From: Sarocladium kiliense
Lineage: Eukaryota; Ascomycota; Sordariomycetes; Hypocreales; Sarocladiaceae
Direction: 5' to 3'
NCBI GenBank assembly: GCA_030734395.1
Contig: JAUZTG010000042.1
Location: forward strand, 620,001-684,000
DNA length: 64,000 nt
Shown: positions 21,650 to 33,882 of the stretch, piece after piece
Layout of the letters: every line of letters starts with the position of its first letter
Numbering within the stretch: the first letter of the stretch is position 1
Position numbers and translations under genes: made by a program
The notes under the pieces: model-generated
The model's input: the letters and a program-made list of their open reading frames with translations, nothing else
The model's database searches: none
What the model was told of the DNA's origin: nothing

Positions 21650-24600
21650 TTTCTTGAGCGACGGAGAGTACTGAGAAGCGTAAGGGGGCATCAAGCCAGG
21701 CGACGCAGGTCAGGCGGCGGTGTTGTCGTTCGACCACGGCACACGCAAGCTTGGATAGTGATAAGATTGATGCGTAATTGGCTGCGTCTTCTTCTTATAG
21801 CTGAACGAGCTATTGGAGACAAGTTGTGAGGGCAAGTGCGTATATGGGGGTCGCTGACAGTTGTCGCGACTTGAGGCTTGATTTGGGGCTGTGCCGATGT
21901 GGGAAACGGCGTTGGATCAAAGACTGTTCAGCAAAGGACAGAATAGAGCGCAGCGGTTCTGTACGGCACGAGAATCGGCGGCCGGGGGACAAGGGCGTCT
22001 GGCGCGTGCGTATCGGTAGGTTCGAATTGCTTGGGGGGTTGCGCTGGCGCGAAAAACCACGAGATGGGCGGCTGGAGGGTTCGGCGTGGCGTGGCTTGGT
22101 GCTGGGGGTTCGGTCGTCGTTTGTTAGATGTTAGGTAAAGGAAGAGAAAAAGGAAGTAAAAGAAGCAGGCGGTGGAAAGAAGGGAGAAATGAACGACTGA
22201 GTTGGAGAGGAACGATGATGATAGGGGTGGTTGGACGTTCCAGTAGATGGCGGAGGAGACGATGGGCGGATTGGGAGGGAGGAGGAGAAGCGAAGGAGGA
22301 AGTGGAGGGACTGAGATGGAGAGACACGAGAGGCTGGAGATTGACAGACACCCTCCCTCACCGTCGATGCTCACAGCCACGGGGGACTCGAGACACACTC
22401 GCAGGGGGCGCACCGCGGTCTGTAGTCCCCCAACAGGGAATTCTTTAGCGTCTCCAGCCAATTCTTCAGTGGGAGAAGTGCCCTGTAGCCGCGCCTCCCA
22501 CACCAGAGGAAAAGGGGTGCAGCCTTGAATTACAGTGGGAGAGATGGAGGGTCAGGCCATGTCTCGTCACCTTCAAGACGTGGCTGTACCATGAGGTGGC
22601 CATCATTCAAGACATTTCCCACCCTCTGGAATGCTATTCCCATCCAGCCATCTCGTGCAGCTTCAATTCGCTGTGCATGTTCTCCTACCCACCGCTTCTT
22701 CACCAGCTGACCTCTACTGAAGCAGCCGTGCATGTTCTCCTATCGCCTCGAGTCCTTCTGAGCCAGCACACACGACACGATGGGAAACCCTGCATCCTGC
22801 ATTCCCGCACCCTCCATGATTGGCCTGACCGAGTTTGAGATTCAGATTGATGTGGGGTGGGGGTGCTAAGCCTGGTGCCAGGCCCAGGGGGACACCAGCG
22901 AAAAGAACTTTGAGAAGGTGGAGGACAAGGTTGAGCCGTGTGCGCGCTGCTGCAGGGGGACCAAGGCCGGAGGCAATCCAACCCATCCATCAGCTCCTGA
23001 TGGGTCCATCAAGGAACTGGAAGCTGACTACTTGAACACAGGTATTGCACCGAGTCCGAATACAGAAGGGACAGCTGAATGGCGGTTGACCAGATGTGGA
23101 CAGCCATCGACGAAAGAAACCAGCACTAGGCCGGGATACGCGGTGATTGTGGCAGTCTTGCACTGCACAAGCTGAAGACTTTCACAGCCAATTCGGGTCC
23201 TGTGAAACAAGAGCGCTGTCCTTGGCCACCACTACTGTTGGCTTGAAGAAACCGCGTGAACGACAGGGCGAGACTTGCCCGTTCACTGCGTCTCTCAGTT
23301 CCACACGGCTGTTGTCAAACTCCACGACCTAGCGTTTCGGCCTGTGCGTGGCCCATCGCCATGTGTAGGCCTCGAATTGTGCATATTCATGAATCATTTA
23401 CAACATCGAGTGGGAGCCACTACCCACAACGCAGTCGCGGCCTACAGGCAACTCATGTGTCCACTGTTACTAACAAAACACGTTCACAATCCTTCGGCAT
23501 CACGGATATGAGTAAGCTTTTTACTTCGCGAGAAAAGCCCTCCCTCCCTTGGTAGAAACCGCGCGTCCCCAGGAGCCCACATAGAACAATGCCAGCCCGT
23601 CAGCAAGGCCCGCCCAGCCCGTTTCACCAAACCGCAGCTGCCGAACCGTCCGAGTCCTGCTGGCGCGCACTGACCCTTGCAGCCCTGAGCCTTGCTGGGA
23701 ACTGTGACAGCTCATCACGATTGCTTACTCGTAGGCGGTCGCCTTGCATGGCAGGTTCGTGACCCTGCAGAACGCTATGGTGTCTGTGAAGCAATAGATC
23801 CAGTATGGCTCAATTGTTACTGAAGTCGTGGTAGGATAGGATATCCAAGCCTAAAGCATAGATCGTCTGGTCCATTAAAGAAAGCCGTGACCCCATCGCT
23901 GATCCCCCTCAAGTCCCCATCGCGCGAACCGCCGATCACCAACCGTTACTACTCACAATCATAAGCGCTCTTCAATTAACGACTCTTATTCTGACTATGC
24001 TTCCATTACCATGCTATCAAAGCAGAACTTAATTACCAGTTTCAGGAACAGCACCCAGACAATCGACTTCGCATCGATTTGCAAACTACATGTGTTGTTA
24101 TAGATTTCAGCTAGTTCACTTCCAGTCACTAATTTTGAACGTCCTAGCTTCGCCACCTGCAGCTCCCGCAACATTTTCTGTCAGACCCCTGTGCCGCCAA
24201 CCAATTCAAGTGTTGCATGGTCCTTGTTGCCTGTAGGGGACGGGATCGGGCTTTATCTTGTCGGCAGCGACGTGTGAATCGTGGGCTTGAATAAGTACTC
24301 TATCATTTAGTTGTATTGTGGACACTGGGGATCATTAATCGTAAGACTGCATGATTCATGCTTCGCCCAAAGGAAAGTCTGCTGCCGTCCGTTTCATTCG
24401 ACAGATCATCTCTTCCTGGTACGATTGGACACTCTTGATGGTGACGATTGCAGCTTCCTTTGGGTGTGTCAGGTAATGCACAACCACGCCTGTTTGTTCC
24501 AGACTGCCGATCACCCCCAATCACGACTAGCTGTAGTGTTCCACACGGGCCACTCGTTCTCTGGAAACATAGACCGTCAGAGGCCGTGGACCTTGTGCAG

Positions 24601-25124
24601 ATATGTGTCTGCAGCTCCTCCAAAGTATAGCCATCGAAAGAATTCCCACCTTAATCTCCATATCCGCGGATTGAGGTGCTGGGTCTGCCGTGTGCCCGGA
24701 CCCTTCCTGCGTTCCCTCGTGGGCCGTTATCCGTGGGGGGAACCAGTCTCCAGAAAGACCGTTCTGAAACGCGGGACTGTTGAGGTCCGGATGTCTATGA
24801 GCCTGACATATTGTTTTAGTCCGAAGACCTGTTCCTCCGCATTGTAACATGGAATCGCAGCTTGGGTGTAGAAGTCATCACAAGGACTGCATGTCTTAGA
24901 AACAGCACGATATGTTCGTGCAAATCCCGATACAACCGACAAAAGACCTGAGTCGCATGACGCAGAGCCAAGATATTGATGTTGTTTGCGGTCGTTGATG
25001 TTGCCGCAAGGACACCGGACTAATGCGCTACAACCAAGTGTTGTGTTGCAGGCTCGTTTGTTCAGTCTCAGAGATAGGGAGCGTTGTATAACGTCCTTTG
25101 TAGCATCGAGTCTCGCTACTCGGA
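21650..25124. other. 3.5 kb gene-poor stretch upstream of SHO1
   Basis: This is the longest gap in the left half. The SHO1-proximal part (about 22120-22330) is strongly purine-rich on the plus strand. Overlapping minus-strand open frames at 24303-24942 are the only coding-like signal, but they share no family motif and would need unsupported splicing. I see no transposon, tRNA or other defined element. Confidence 0.45.
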
Positions 25125-25786
25125 TCAGATCTCGCTGTCCATCTCTAAGCGCTTCTCCGCACGGCGCACTGCTCGCTCAGCACGCTCGACTCGTGATTCG
25201 ACATCCGCCAAAGCTTGAGAGTTTGCCAGCACCCCGTTCTCGTACCATGCCCGCATGACGATCTCACTGCGTCGTCGGAGCTCGGCCACCTCAGCTGCCT
25301 GTGATATTTGTGTGGCTTCTATGGCCTTCATGCGATCGGTCAGGGTGATGAGATGAGCGCTCTCGGAGGGGTCGGGGATGGGACAGTCCTTAATGGCGGT
25401 GAGGGCAGAGAGTGTAGCGGGGAACGAGGACGCTGAGGCAAGGACAATGGCTTGAACGGCGTCGAAGTCAAGCTGGGAGGGGGTTTCTTTCAGTGATGGT
25501 TCGTGGAAGAGGTCGGGGTGCTTGTTATCTAAATAGGTCAGCACCTGTCGGCTGTCATGGGAAATTAGGACGACATACAGATCTTGAGAAGTTCGGCGTA
25601 GACGCGAATGCGAGACGTTAGAAGAGAAAAGTGACGCTCAAGATCGCTCAACTTCCTGGCAGCCGATTCGCTCTGCGAGATGGACGGCGTGACCGTTTGT
25701 CCATGTAGGAGATGCTCGATTCGATGGAGGCGCGACTCCAGAAGAGAGAGCGTGGAGAGAGTTGTCTGGTCCAGAGGGTCCTCCAT
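25125..25786 (-). CDS. ro-10: Nuclear distribution protein RO10 (dynactin p24-like)
   Basis: Exon 1 (25579-25786) and exon 2 (25125-25528) join to restore LLKIYNKHPDLFHEP and give 203 residues. The start MEDPLDQTTLSTLSLLESRL, then LHRIEHLLHGQT, is the typical opening of the RO10/dynactin subunit 3 family; the rest is nearly continuous helix and coiled coil ending RAVRRAEKRLEMDSEI. In Neurospora ro-10 is needed for nuclear distribution through the dynein-dynactin motor. The protein's size fits. Assignment rests on this start pattern, gene size and coiled-coil architecture, so it is good but not certain. Confidence 0.72.
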
Positions 25787-26711
25787 GACTTAGCGCTGTT
25801 ATTCCGTTATGGTTATGGAGACTTCAAATATGGGTCTCAGTCAATTTGACATTCTGAGACGGACCTGACGATGCTGGTGGCGGGCTTTGAACAACAGGTT
25901 GAAGCTCTCGTGATGGAAGCTTGGGGTAGGTCACACCGCGTGTGGTACCTGAATTAAATCGCTGTGGGTCCAGCCGAGATCCCTCATTGGTGACGTGGAG
26001 TTGGGCCATGTGCCACAAAAGGAGACTCATCTCACCTTCAAGGACGGATTTGGGACATATCAATGATGATTCAGCGAAAAGAAGCTGCGCATTACCTTGC
26101 AATCAGCATTATTATCACTTATACAAGCGCATTGATGCAGTTCTTCTTTACTTGTGACTAGCATCAACGCTGTGTACTGCGGCTCCTTGTCGTCGCGGCT
26201 CATACCAGCTTCCTGCCTCGATCGGGACTAGCGGTATTCTTGGGTCTGAAACCCACATCAGGCGACCTCATCATTGGCTGCACCGCCTCGCCTGGGGCTT
26301 TGTCGTTACGTCCTTTGCGACGTCAGACGCCAACTGGCTCCTGGGCCTGCCACCTTTTTCCCCTGTGCCCATACGTATAGCCAAGCTGTGCATTTTATCC
26401 AGCATCGCGACACACCTTGATCCTACACTCGCATCTTCATCCTACTCTGCTGGCATAGACGCTGTCTGAACTCTCCTTCTGGCGTTCGAGACCGCGACGA
26501 CGGCTTCGCGACCGCTACATCCACCAGGGCCGTCTTGCCGCTGGCCGGTTCGAGTCCGACGGCCCCCTCGCTTTGACCACGTTTGCGACCCCGAGAGTGA
26601 CGACAAAGCTTCGGACGACCGTTTCCTTCGATACAGTAGTTTTGAGACTTCCGACGATCCGACAGCATCCGGTGCCACCAACCCTTCTGCGCCATCTAGC
26701 ACTGCTCTGCT
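25787..26711. promoter_or_regulatory. Divergent upstream region of RO10 and AVT genes
   Basis: About 925 bases between two start codons. Minus-strand open frames at 26423-26702 are rich in Arg, Ser and Gly and look like leader sequence of the AVT gene read backwards. No specific control site stands out. Confidence 0.4.
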
Positions 26712-28413
26712 ATGCCTAACTACTCGACGATCGAGGACCGAGCCGTGTCTTCAGCCAGCCCATCAGACATGACGAGAACACGGAGACGTGGAGGCAAAGA
26801 TACTGGCCACCATGGCCAGGCATCTATGATCTCCAGTATTGTCAACTTACTAAACACTAGTCAGTCCTATCTTATGTGCTGTATGTCGAGCTGGCACTAA
26901 TCTCAATGGCAGTCATTGGTGCCGGCACTTTGGCTATGCCTTCTGTCCTTTCGCACATGGGCATTATGCTCGGAGTCGTCCTGATCATTTGGTCCGGAAT
27001 GACTGCAGCATTTGGCCTCTACCTCCAGACGAAATGTGCGCGATACTTGGAACGGGGCACCTCGTCATTCTTCGCGCTGTCTCAGATCACATACCCCAGC
27101 GCAGCTGTCATCTTTGATATGGCAATCGCCGTCAAGTGCTTTGGTGTTGGCGTATCGTACATGATCATCATCGGAGACCTGATGCCTGGTGTGGTGTTGG
27201 GCTTCAATAGCCACGCTGATCGCCTGCCGTATCTTGTCGATCGGGCTTTCTGGATCACGGCGTTTATGCTACTCGTGATTCCTCTGAGCTTCTTGAGGCG
27301 ACTGGACTCACTCAAGTATACCAGCTTGGTTGCTTTGGTATCCATCGGATACCTCATCATTCTAGTCATTTACCACTTTGCGACAGATGTCCATGCGAAT
27401 CCACGTGACATCCGTGTCATCAAATGGGAGGGTGCTGTTGCGACATTGAGTACGGTACCAGTTGTGGTCTTCGCATATACTTGCCACCAGAACGTGAGTT
27501 GTTTCGACAGAGTGAGGAAGACGGCACAGCTAATCACTGACAGATGTTTTCGATTATGAATGAGATCAAAGACAACAGGCCTTCCAGCATGATGGGAGTG
27601 ATCGGCACAAGCATAGGCTCTGCTGCCAGCATCTATATTCTTGTATCTATCACGGGCTACCTGACATTTGGTAACTCTGTGGTTGGCAATATTGTTTCTA
27701 TGTGTAAGTGATCAACCTCGCTCCATACTATATGACTTGTTCTTACACACCTAGACCCTACCGGCGCAGCATCAACTATTGGCAAAGCAGCCATCGTGGT
27801 CTTGGTTCTCTTCTCTATCCCCCTCCAAGTGCACCCGTGCCGTGCTTCTCTGGATGCGGTGATGAAGTGGCGACCTGGTGGTGCTCAAGCCAGTGGTGTT
27901 CGGGCTAATTCCCCGACGCCACCACCAAGGGGAGATCACGTAGCAGCGCCCATGTCCGACACACGCTTCGCCCTTTTGACGACGTTGATTCTCACGCTCG
28001 CATACATCACCGCCCTTACTGTCGATAGTCTGGATCGAATGCTTGCATTCGTGGGAAGCACCGGTTCTACATCCATCAGCTTCATCCTCCCTGGTCTGTT
28101 TTACTACAAAATCAGCGACCCTGATAGTATCCATCACCAAAGACTTCTTAAAGAAGATGACGACATGGTCGACTCCGCAGATGAAGACATCGAGGACTCT
28201 GCGACGCTGGCTCAAAGCACCGGAAGTATCCGAAGCGCTGCTAGCAACACCAGTGGTCGAGACACCTGGCGATGGCGACGCAAGTGGCGTTGGGATCTGG
28301 AGCACCTCGAGCACGGCCTTGTTCGACGCATGGCTCTCGCGCTCGCGATCTACGGCATGGTCGTCATGGCCGTCTGCCTCATCATGAACATATTCTTTGC
28401 AGCGAGCGGCTGA
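26712..28413 (+). CDS. Vacuolar amino acid transporter, AVT (AAAP) family
   Basis: Four exons (26712-26859, 26913-27493, 27544-27703, 27755-28413) give 515 residues. Exon 1 ends in SMISSIVNLLNT and the splice restores IIGAGTLAMPSVLSHMGI, the hallmark first helix of AAAP transporters with the unwound Gly-rich segment. Eleven or so hydrophobic helices follow, and an acidic loop (EDDDMVDSADEDIEDSA) with a Trp/Arg-rich stretch precedes the last helix. The pattern is nearest yeast Avt5/Avt6/Avt7, which export amino acids from the vacuole. First donor is GTCAGT, a less common form. Substrate is not deducible. Confidence 0.87.
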
Positions 28414-29006
28414 TGTCGACACTTCGGGTCTCCGCCCGCCCTCCCATTTCAGCGAAACCGTTTCACGAGATAACGACACGCTCATATTTCCTTTAGATCA
28501 TTCATTTCTTGGGAAACTTACTTTGTATAAAATCACGACCGACGCACCTTTCGGGTCGTATGTCATGAAGTTTCATTTACTGTGGCATTGGACGGAGTTC
28601 TCGTGCGGCTTGCGAACATCTTTATCGCGGCCCTCCCTGTCCTCTTTGAGCTTTGTATTTGCATTCGGTGGGGATAGGGAATCTATAGGCGTTCGAGAGG
28701 GGAAATCGTAACTTTTGGACAAAGGTCCAGGGCTGGTACAGATAGCACGTTGACAATTGAGACTATGACAGCCAAAGTCAAGGGATAAGTTTTCGTCTGG
28801 TGACAATATGTGTGAATTCCGCAGAGCTCGAGATGTGCGAGTCCGCTCTCTTGTGCACAGTCAAGCCTACTGCTTAGCTCGTCCGGCCCTTTTCCAGAAA
28901 CGCCATTGTAATGCAACACAGTATCATACATCCATCCCTGTCACTTCTTCACCGCGCTGATTCATCCAATCGAGACCGAGATGGCATCCCTTTGCCCTCC
29001 ACCTCT
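28414..29006. other. Convergent 3' flanks of AVT gene and MRPS16
   Basis: About 590 bases tail to tail. No gene is supported; short open frames on both strands overlap each other. Confidence 0.4.
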
Positions 29007-29477
29007 CTAGCGCAACCTCGCGCCCTCCGCTGGGATCTCCTTGACTTCCCTCTCCACCGGACCGTACTCCTTCTTGGGCAAGATCCCAAGCATGCTAAGC
29101 AGACGCCATGCAGTGTCGGTGGGCTGAGCGCCGACACCAATCCAGTACTTCGCTCGAGCGCTGTCGATGCGGATGTCCTTGTGAAGCTTGCCGGAGTCGT
29201 CGTAGGGGTCGGGCTTGGGGATGGGGTCGTAGGTGCCGATGACTTCGAGGGGTTTGGAGTTTCGTGCCGTTCTGTGGGATTGAGTTAGTGCACTGATTCT
29301 CGGTGTGCATTTTGGCCTTGAGAGGTCGAGTCGTCGAGGAAACGTTGGATGGGTAGGATTGATTGTCGCTGCATGAATGATCATTGAAGGGGTGGCTTAC
29401 CGTGCGTGAGCGACGACAATATTGTAGAACGGCGAGTTGCGCTTGCCGAAGCGGGCGAGACGAATCTTGACCACCAT
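29007..29477 (-). CDS. MRPS16: Mitochondrial small ribosomal subunit protein bS16m
   Basis: Exon 1 (29401-29477) and exon 2 (29007-29271) give 113 residues, joined by a 129-base intron. The N-terminus MVVKIRLARFGKRNSPFYNI is the classical S16 opening, followed by VVAHARTARNSKPLEVIGTY and later AKYWIGVGAQPTDTAWRLL. It lacks a long presequence, as is usual for this family whose own N-terminus serves for import. It belongs to the 37S mitoribosome body. The gene is divergent from the NAD(P)HX epimerase gene, only 270 bases away. Confidence 0.92.
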
Positions 29478-29747
29478 GTTGAATACCGTTCCTGTCGCAG
29501 CGGGGATTTGCGATGGGCTTGAAAGCGATGTGAATCCGAGGTTTGAGGTTGAAGCTGTCGTTAGGAGATCGCGATAATTTTGGGTGGGTCCCTATGCATG
29601 CCGCGTGGGCCAATCGCCGTTGACATGGGGTGATGTCAGTCCTCCCGGGGCATCTCTTCCATCACCGTTGACATCACCCTTTCGTTTACAACTTGCACCC
29701 CTCATCGACTGTCTCATTCACAAACAGGACGATTGGACACATTCGAA

Positions 29748-30832
29748 ATGACTATCAAGGTATGACGATTTGTCTGCATCCTTTCCATACAGGGGCCAGC
29801 TGACACCGCTAAGACTCTGGGGGCCAAAGCCGCTGCGGCTCTTGATCAAGAGCTGATGAGTACCGGGGCTTTCTCCATTGACCAGCTGATGGAGCTTGCC
29901 GGGCTTGCCGTTTCACAAGCCGGTATGTACAACCTCGTGCACTCCCTCTGACACCTAGTGACACGAGGCAGTCTACAGAGTTCATCCTCTTCAGAGTGGC
30001 CGTCGTGTACTGGTAGCATGCGGCCCAGGTAACAATGGTGGTGATGGGCTGGTGGCAGCACGGCATCTGTTTCACTACGGCTACCAACCAACAGTCTTCT
30101 ATCCCAAGCGGAGCAAAAACGATTTGTATAAGGTACGGCCTTTCTATCCGGTCTCTACCATGACCTCTTGAATCCGTCCCCCATGCGTTTTGTCTATATC
30201 CTTCTCCCGACCCGAGTAACAACAGACTCGTACCGCCTTGCCGTGATCATGAGCCGAGATTAATTTCGTGCTTGCCGTCGCTGACCGTATATTTAGCGAC
30301 TGGCTAAGCAGTTGGAGGACCTCAATGTCCCCTTCACCGACAATTTCTCCTCTGCCATCGAGTCGACTGACCACGTTGTGGATGCCATTTTTGGTAGGTG
30401 AAGCCTCCTGTTGCTCCCCATGAGTTTCATTGACCCCGGTTCAGGATTCAGTTTTTCCGGTGAGGTTCGAGAGCCGTTTCCGGCCGTGATCCAGGCTCTT
30501 GAAGACACCAAACTCTCCGTCACCTCAGTTGATGCTCCGTCATCATGGAACATCGAAGACGGCCCACCAAAGTCGGGGCTTGGGAGCTCTTTCATGCCCA
30601 CCACCTTGGTCAGCTTAACAGCTCCCAAGCCGCTGGTGAAGCACTTCCAGGGTCGTCACTTCATCGGAGGGCGGTCAGTACCCAAAACTTTCGCAGATTT
30701 GTCGATTCGAGATAGCTGACAGCCGCCAGATTCGTTTCGCCTGCGATTGCGAAGAAATATGACTTCGACGTCCCTCAGTACAAAGGGATCGACCAGATCG
30801 TCGAGGTCACCCCCGCGGGCGAGAGACTATAG
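29748..30832 (+). CDS. NAXE: NAD(P)H-hydrate epimerase (YjeF N-terminal domain)
   Basis: Six exons (29748-29759, 29814-29922, 29972-30132, 30297-30393, 30445-30673, 30730-30832) close to 236 residues. The first coding exon is just 12 bases, MTIK. Motifs: LDQELMSTGAFSIDQLMELA, then VACGPGNNGGDGLVAARHL, the nucleotide-binding Gly/Asn loop, and HVVDAIFGFSFSGEVREPF with the catalytic Asp region, and SVDAPSSWNIEDG. It interconverts R and S forms of hydrated NADH/NADPH so that the dehydratase can repair them. There is no C-terminal dehydratase domain, as in other fungi where that enzyme is separate. The ending FDVPQYKGIDQIVEV is typical. Confidence 0.92.
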
Positions 30833-30913
30833 ACTGGTAGTCCCAGAACATTGCTGGTAAACCAAAGATTTCGTCTTGGTCGATGATGATCGTCTCGCGA
30901 CCGTCCACCTATG

Positions 30914-31111
30914 TCACATGACGCGGCAACCTCCTCTGATGCTGTTCGGGCAGACTGGGCTTGGACACTGCCCTTCGCCAGTCTCAGTTAGAACGACAGA
31001 TGTGCCTCGAGGGCAGCGAACGAGTGGCGGGTGATAATCCTGGCAAAAGGCGACGTAGACGAGGTGGACTTTCCCGCAGACTGCGCATTCAGATATGTGC
31101 TCCGTACACAT
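30914..31111 (-). CDS. Small cysteine-rich protein A
   Basis: A 65-residue open frame starting MCTEHISECAVCGKV with eight cysteines or more in pairs (positions 2, 9, 12, 23, 33, 49, 54, 62). It has no signal peptide, so it is probably intracellular, perhaps zinc-binding. Its opening MCxxHIxxCxxCxxV recurs exactly in the open frame at 33883-34389 (minus strand), which is the main reason to accept so short a frame. It lies tail to tail with the NAD(P)HX epimerase, 81 bases away. I do not recognise a family with known function. Confidence 0.45.
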   Translation of the reverse strand: MCTEHISECAVCGKVHLVYVAFCQDYHPPLVRCPRGTSVVLTETGEGQCPSPVCPNSIRGGCRVM

Positions 31112-33882
31112 TTATCGTAAGCTCACCACCACTTTAAGCTTTGGCAAGCCAAGGTGTCAATCCTATGCACTGGCGGTCTCGTGCAAAAGACATGGACGTG
31201 TCGAATCCGTGGGGAGAATTGGCGTTTAGAGGGACAGTTGATGTACGCTGATCAAAGAGAAGTTACCGGATTCTGGAGGCGTATCAATCGTGACCACGAA
31301 ACCCGTGGAAAATCAACGAAAGAAAGTGTTTGGCGACAAAAGCTCTGACAAGCTCATATAAGAGAAGAGAGTCTATCAACGGCTCGTTGAAACGCACACG
31401 AGAACAGGGCAGCTCTTGGAACCGGGCATGTAAGGCTCCAGCGGTTGCCACCCGTCAGGGCCCGGGCCGGTGCTGAAAGAAGCTCACAATGGGGCAGCTC
31501 AGAGGGTGGCGCCCGTAAGTATGACGGGCAGCAACGCCTACAACGGCATTCGTGGCGATGGGCGTGATGCTGGACTGGGCAGGGGAAGGCCAGCTCAGTG
31601 GCAGCATCCTGCAGGAGAAAGAAAGATTGGCCGGAGCAGCCCAGGCGAGCCATTTTGACTGCCTGCACCACATTTTGGGAGCAAGAGGAGCACACACAAC
31701 GCAACGGTAAGGGTTCACGCTTGAGAATCCCGCAACACCAGGTCGCAAAGGGCGAACGACCCAGTCCAGCGAGTGCCTGGCCGGAGCAAAAGCTCCCTCC
31801 CGGCGCATTCCCGTCTGCGCTGATAGGCCATTGGCGCAAGCCGCGGGTCTGGCCACGCTTACCGCACGTCCCAGGAGCTCTAGCAGGCAAAGGAATCAAG
31901 TTGCTGGCGGTCCCGCTTTAAAAGGGTCATGAAGGACCTTCTTCTCCTTGCAGACATGAGCGGACAGGCAAGCAGTGAGGGCGAGTGAGGGGAGCTCCCT
32001 GGTACCTTATTACGATGCGATGGGCACTAATCTGCTGCTGCTACTCGTACCCTAGCCTAGTTACCCCCGCGCTCGATCTGGCCGAAAGCTGGATGGCACG
32101 TGGATCTGCGTTCTTCCATCAACGATGCAGTCGCGTGCTGTGTCGGACGGTGAAGGAATTCGATGCGCAGATCAGTACTGCCCCCCCGGGGATCATCACC
32201 CTTCTGGCCTCCTCCCCACAGCCCCTTTCGTGGCGTTTGACACAGGCTGTGTGGCTTGCACAACTCCAGCCACATCTGACCAGGGAATTGAGAAATTTGC
32301 CGAGGCATGCGATGCCAGCGATGGTTTGGACATGCTTGGACTCATAGAAAATGGCATAATGTACTGCCTCATATCGTTTACTAGCTACGGAGTACGATCA
32401 TCAAGTCTCACAATCGCCGACCATTGGCCCTCGTATGGACCCTGTCAACTCTACCCATATGATTCTCGGCCAATGGTGTCCCACTTCTGTGCAAGTTGCT
32501 AAAAAGCCCATCCTAAGAGAGAGAGAGAGAGAGAGCTTTTCACCCGATCTTATTGCCGATAGTTCGGGGATATTAGCAATTCTGTGGTCAACGCTCCGCT
32601 TTGCCCCTCCGGGGGCAATAAAGCAGTGCTAACGAAAAGCTCAGTTCTCGCCGTAGGGCCGGGCCAAACATCAAAGTCAAGCGCCACCCGGCTCCGGATA
32701 CACGCTCCGAGTCTCGGTCGGACAAATGATGGAGCTGCATTAGTCCAAAGCACAAAAGCTTAGGATGGCAGCTGCTACTGAGCATACTTTTGTTGGTTCT
32801 AGATGCAGCTCGGTTGTTGGCGATGAGCCACAGTGGCGAAAGTCGTTGTCCCTGGCACAACGTCTAAGCGAGCCAATATATCGGTACCAACGTCCATCCC
32901 ATTCTAGAGATTTTTGACTTTCGAGACCCTGAATTCGATGTCGATCTCCCGGACGTTGGTTTGACACTTGCACCGCCACATTCGAAGGCTGCGAAGACGA
33001 CACGTTAGGATAGCTAGCCTCTTGCTGCCATTCTCACAATGTCACGTCGAGGACCATTCGCCTTCGACCGTGAAAACGCCCTGGGCGGACACAGACTTCG
33101 CCATCGCCTGGAATGACAATAACTGTATGGGCGGTGAAGCAACGTTCCTTACCTGTGCTCAGAAGTTCCACTCGGCGCTGCTGTGACAGCTTGAGCCGGA
33201 GCGTTTCCTCCTGTTTTGCTGGGAAAAACCCATGGTTGCCATCTGACACGCGCTTATGGAAGTGCCAATCCGTTATGTATGATCTACCTTCTCATCGGAC
33301 CAAAGTCATGCATTGGGCGGAGTGGATTGCATCATACGGCTAGAGATCGGCAGAGAACCTTGGAAAGATTATGAGGAGCGAAATTTCTGCCTGGTTCTAC
33401 ACTGAGACCTCACGGACACCGCTCCAGGAAAAAGTGTCGCAGCCACGTTGTTGACACACAGCGACCTGGTGGCAACGAACGCGTCTCCCGACCCCACTCT
33501 AATGACAGTTCACGATATCTAAGAACCGATCCATCCGCCGAAGGTCCGTGCAGAAGGACATGCAGCTGACGCATCACCAGTGGTGCCCTTAATGGTTCTG
33601 AAAGGCAAGACTTATTACCAAGAGGTCGGCCGCCTCGCAAAGGTACTCGCCCTGGCCCTTTGTCGCGGTGAACTCACCAATCCCCCAGCACAGGGCAGAT
33701 ATCCTCCATGGCCATGAAGAAAGTTTCTTCGCGGCCTGGGGATGCGAACTTTCGGAACGCGCGCATGTGAAGCGGTGCGGGTGGCCAGGAACCTTGTCTG
33801 ACGTCTGACGAGTACACGGACAATTGAGTTCGACATGGCTGACCAGCGCTTGCGCCCCTTGGGAGCCCTTTCCGCTCTCGCA
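31112..33882. other. 2.8 kb gene-poor stretch
   Basis: Many short open frames overlap on both strands (for example 31354-31921 and 33410-34040) without recognisable motif. A GA microsatellite sits at about 32516-32535. This is the start of the sparse right half of the window. Confidence 0.45.
32516..32535. repeat. GA dinucleotide microsatellite
   Basis: About ten GA units in a gene-poor stretch; no further function visible. Confidence 0.85.

Noticed and set aside
24303..24942. Cluster of three overlapping minus-strand open frames upstream of SHO1, possibly exons of one gene
   Set aside because: No family motif, several frames needed, and no convincing donor-acceptor pairs that would join them.
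26540..26565. GGTTCGAGTCC, resembling a tRNA T-loop
   Set aside because: The T-stem has a mismatch and no acceptor, D or anticodon arm can be fitted around it.
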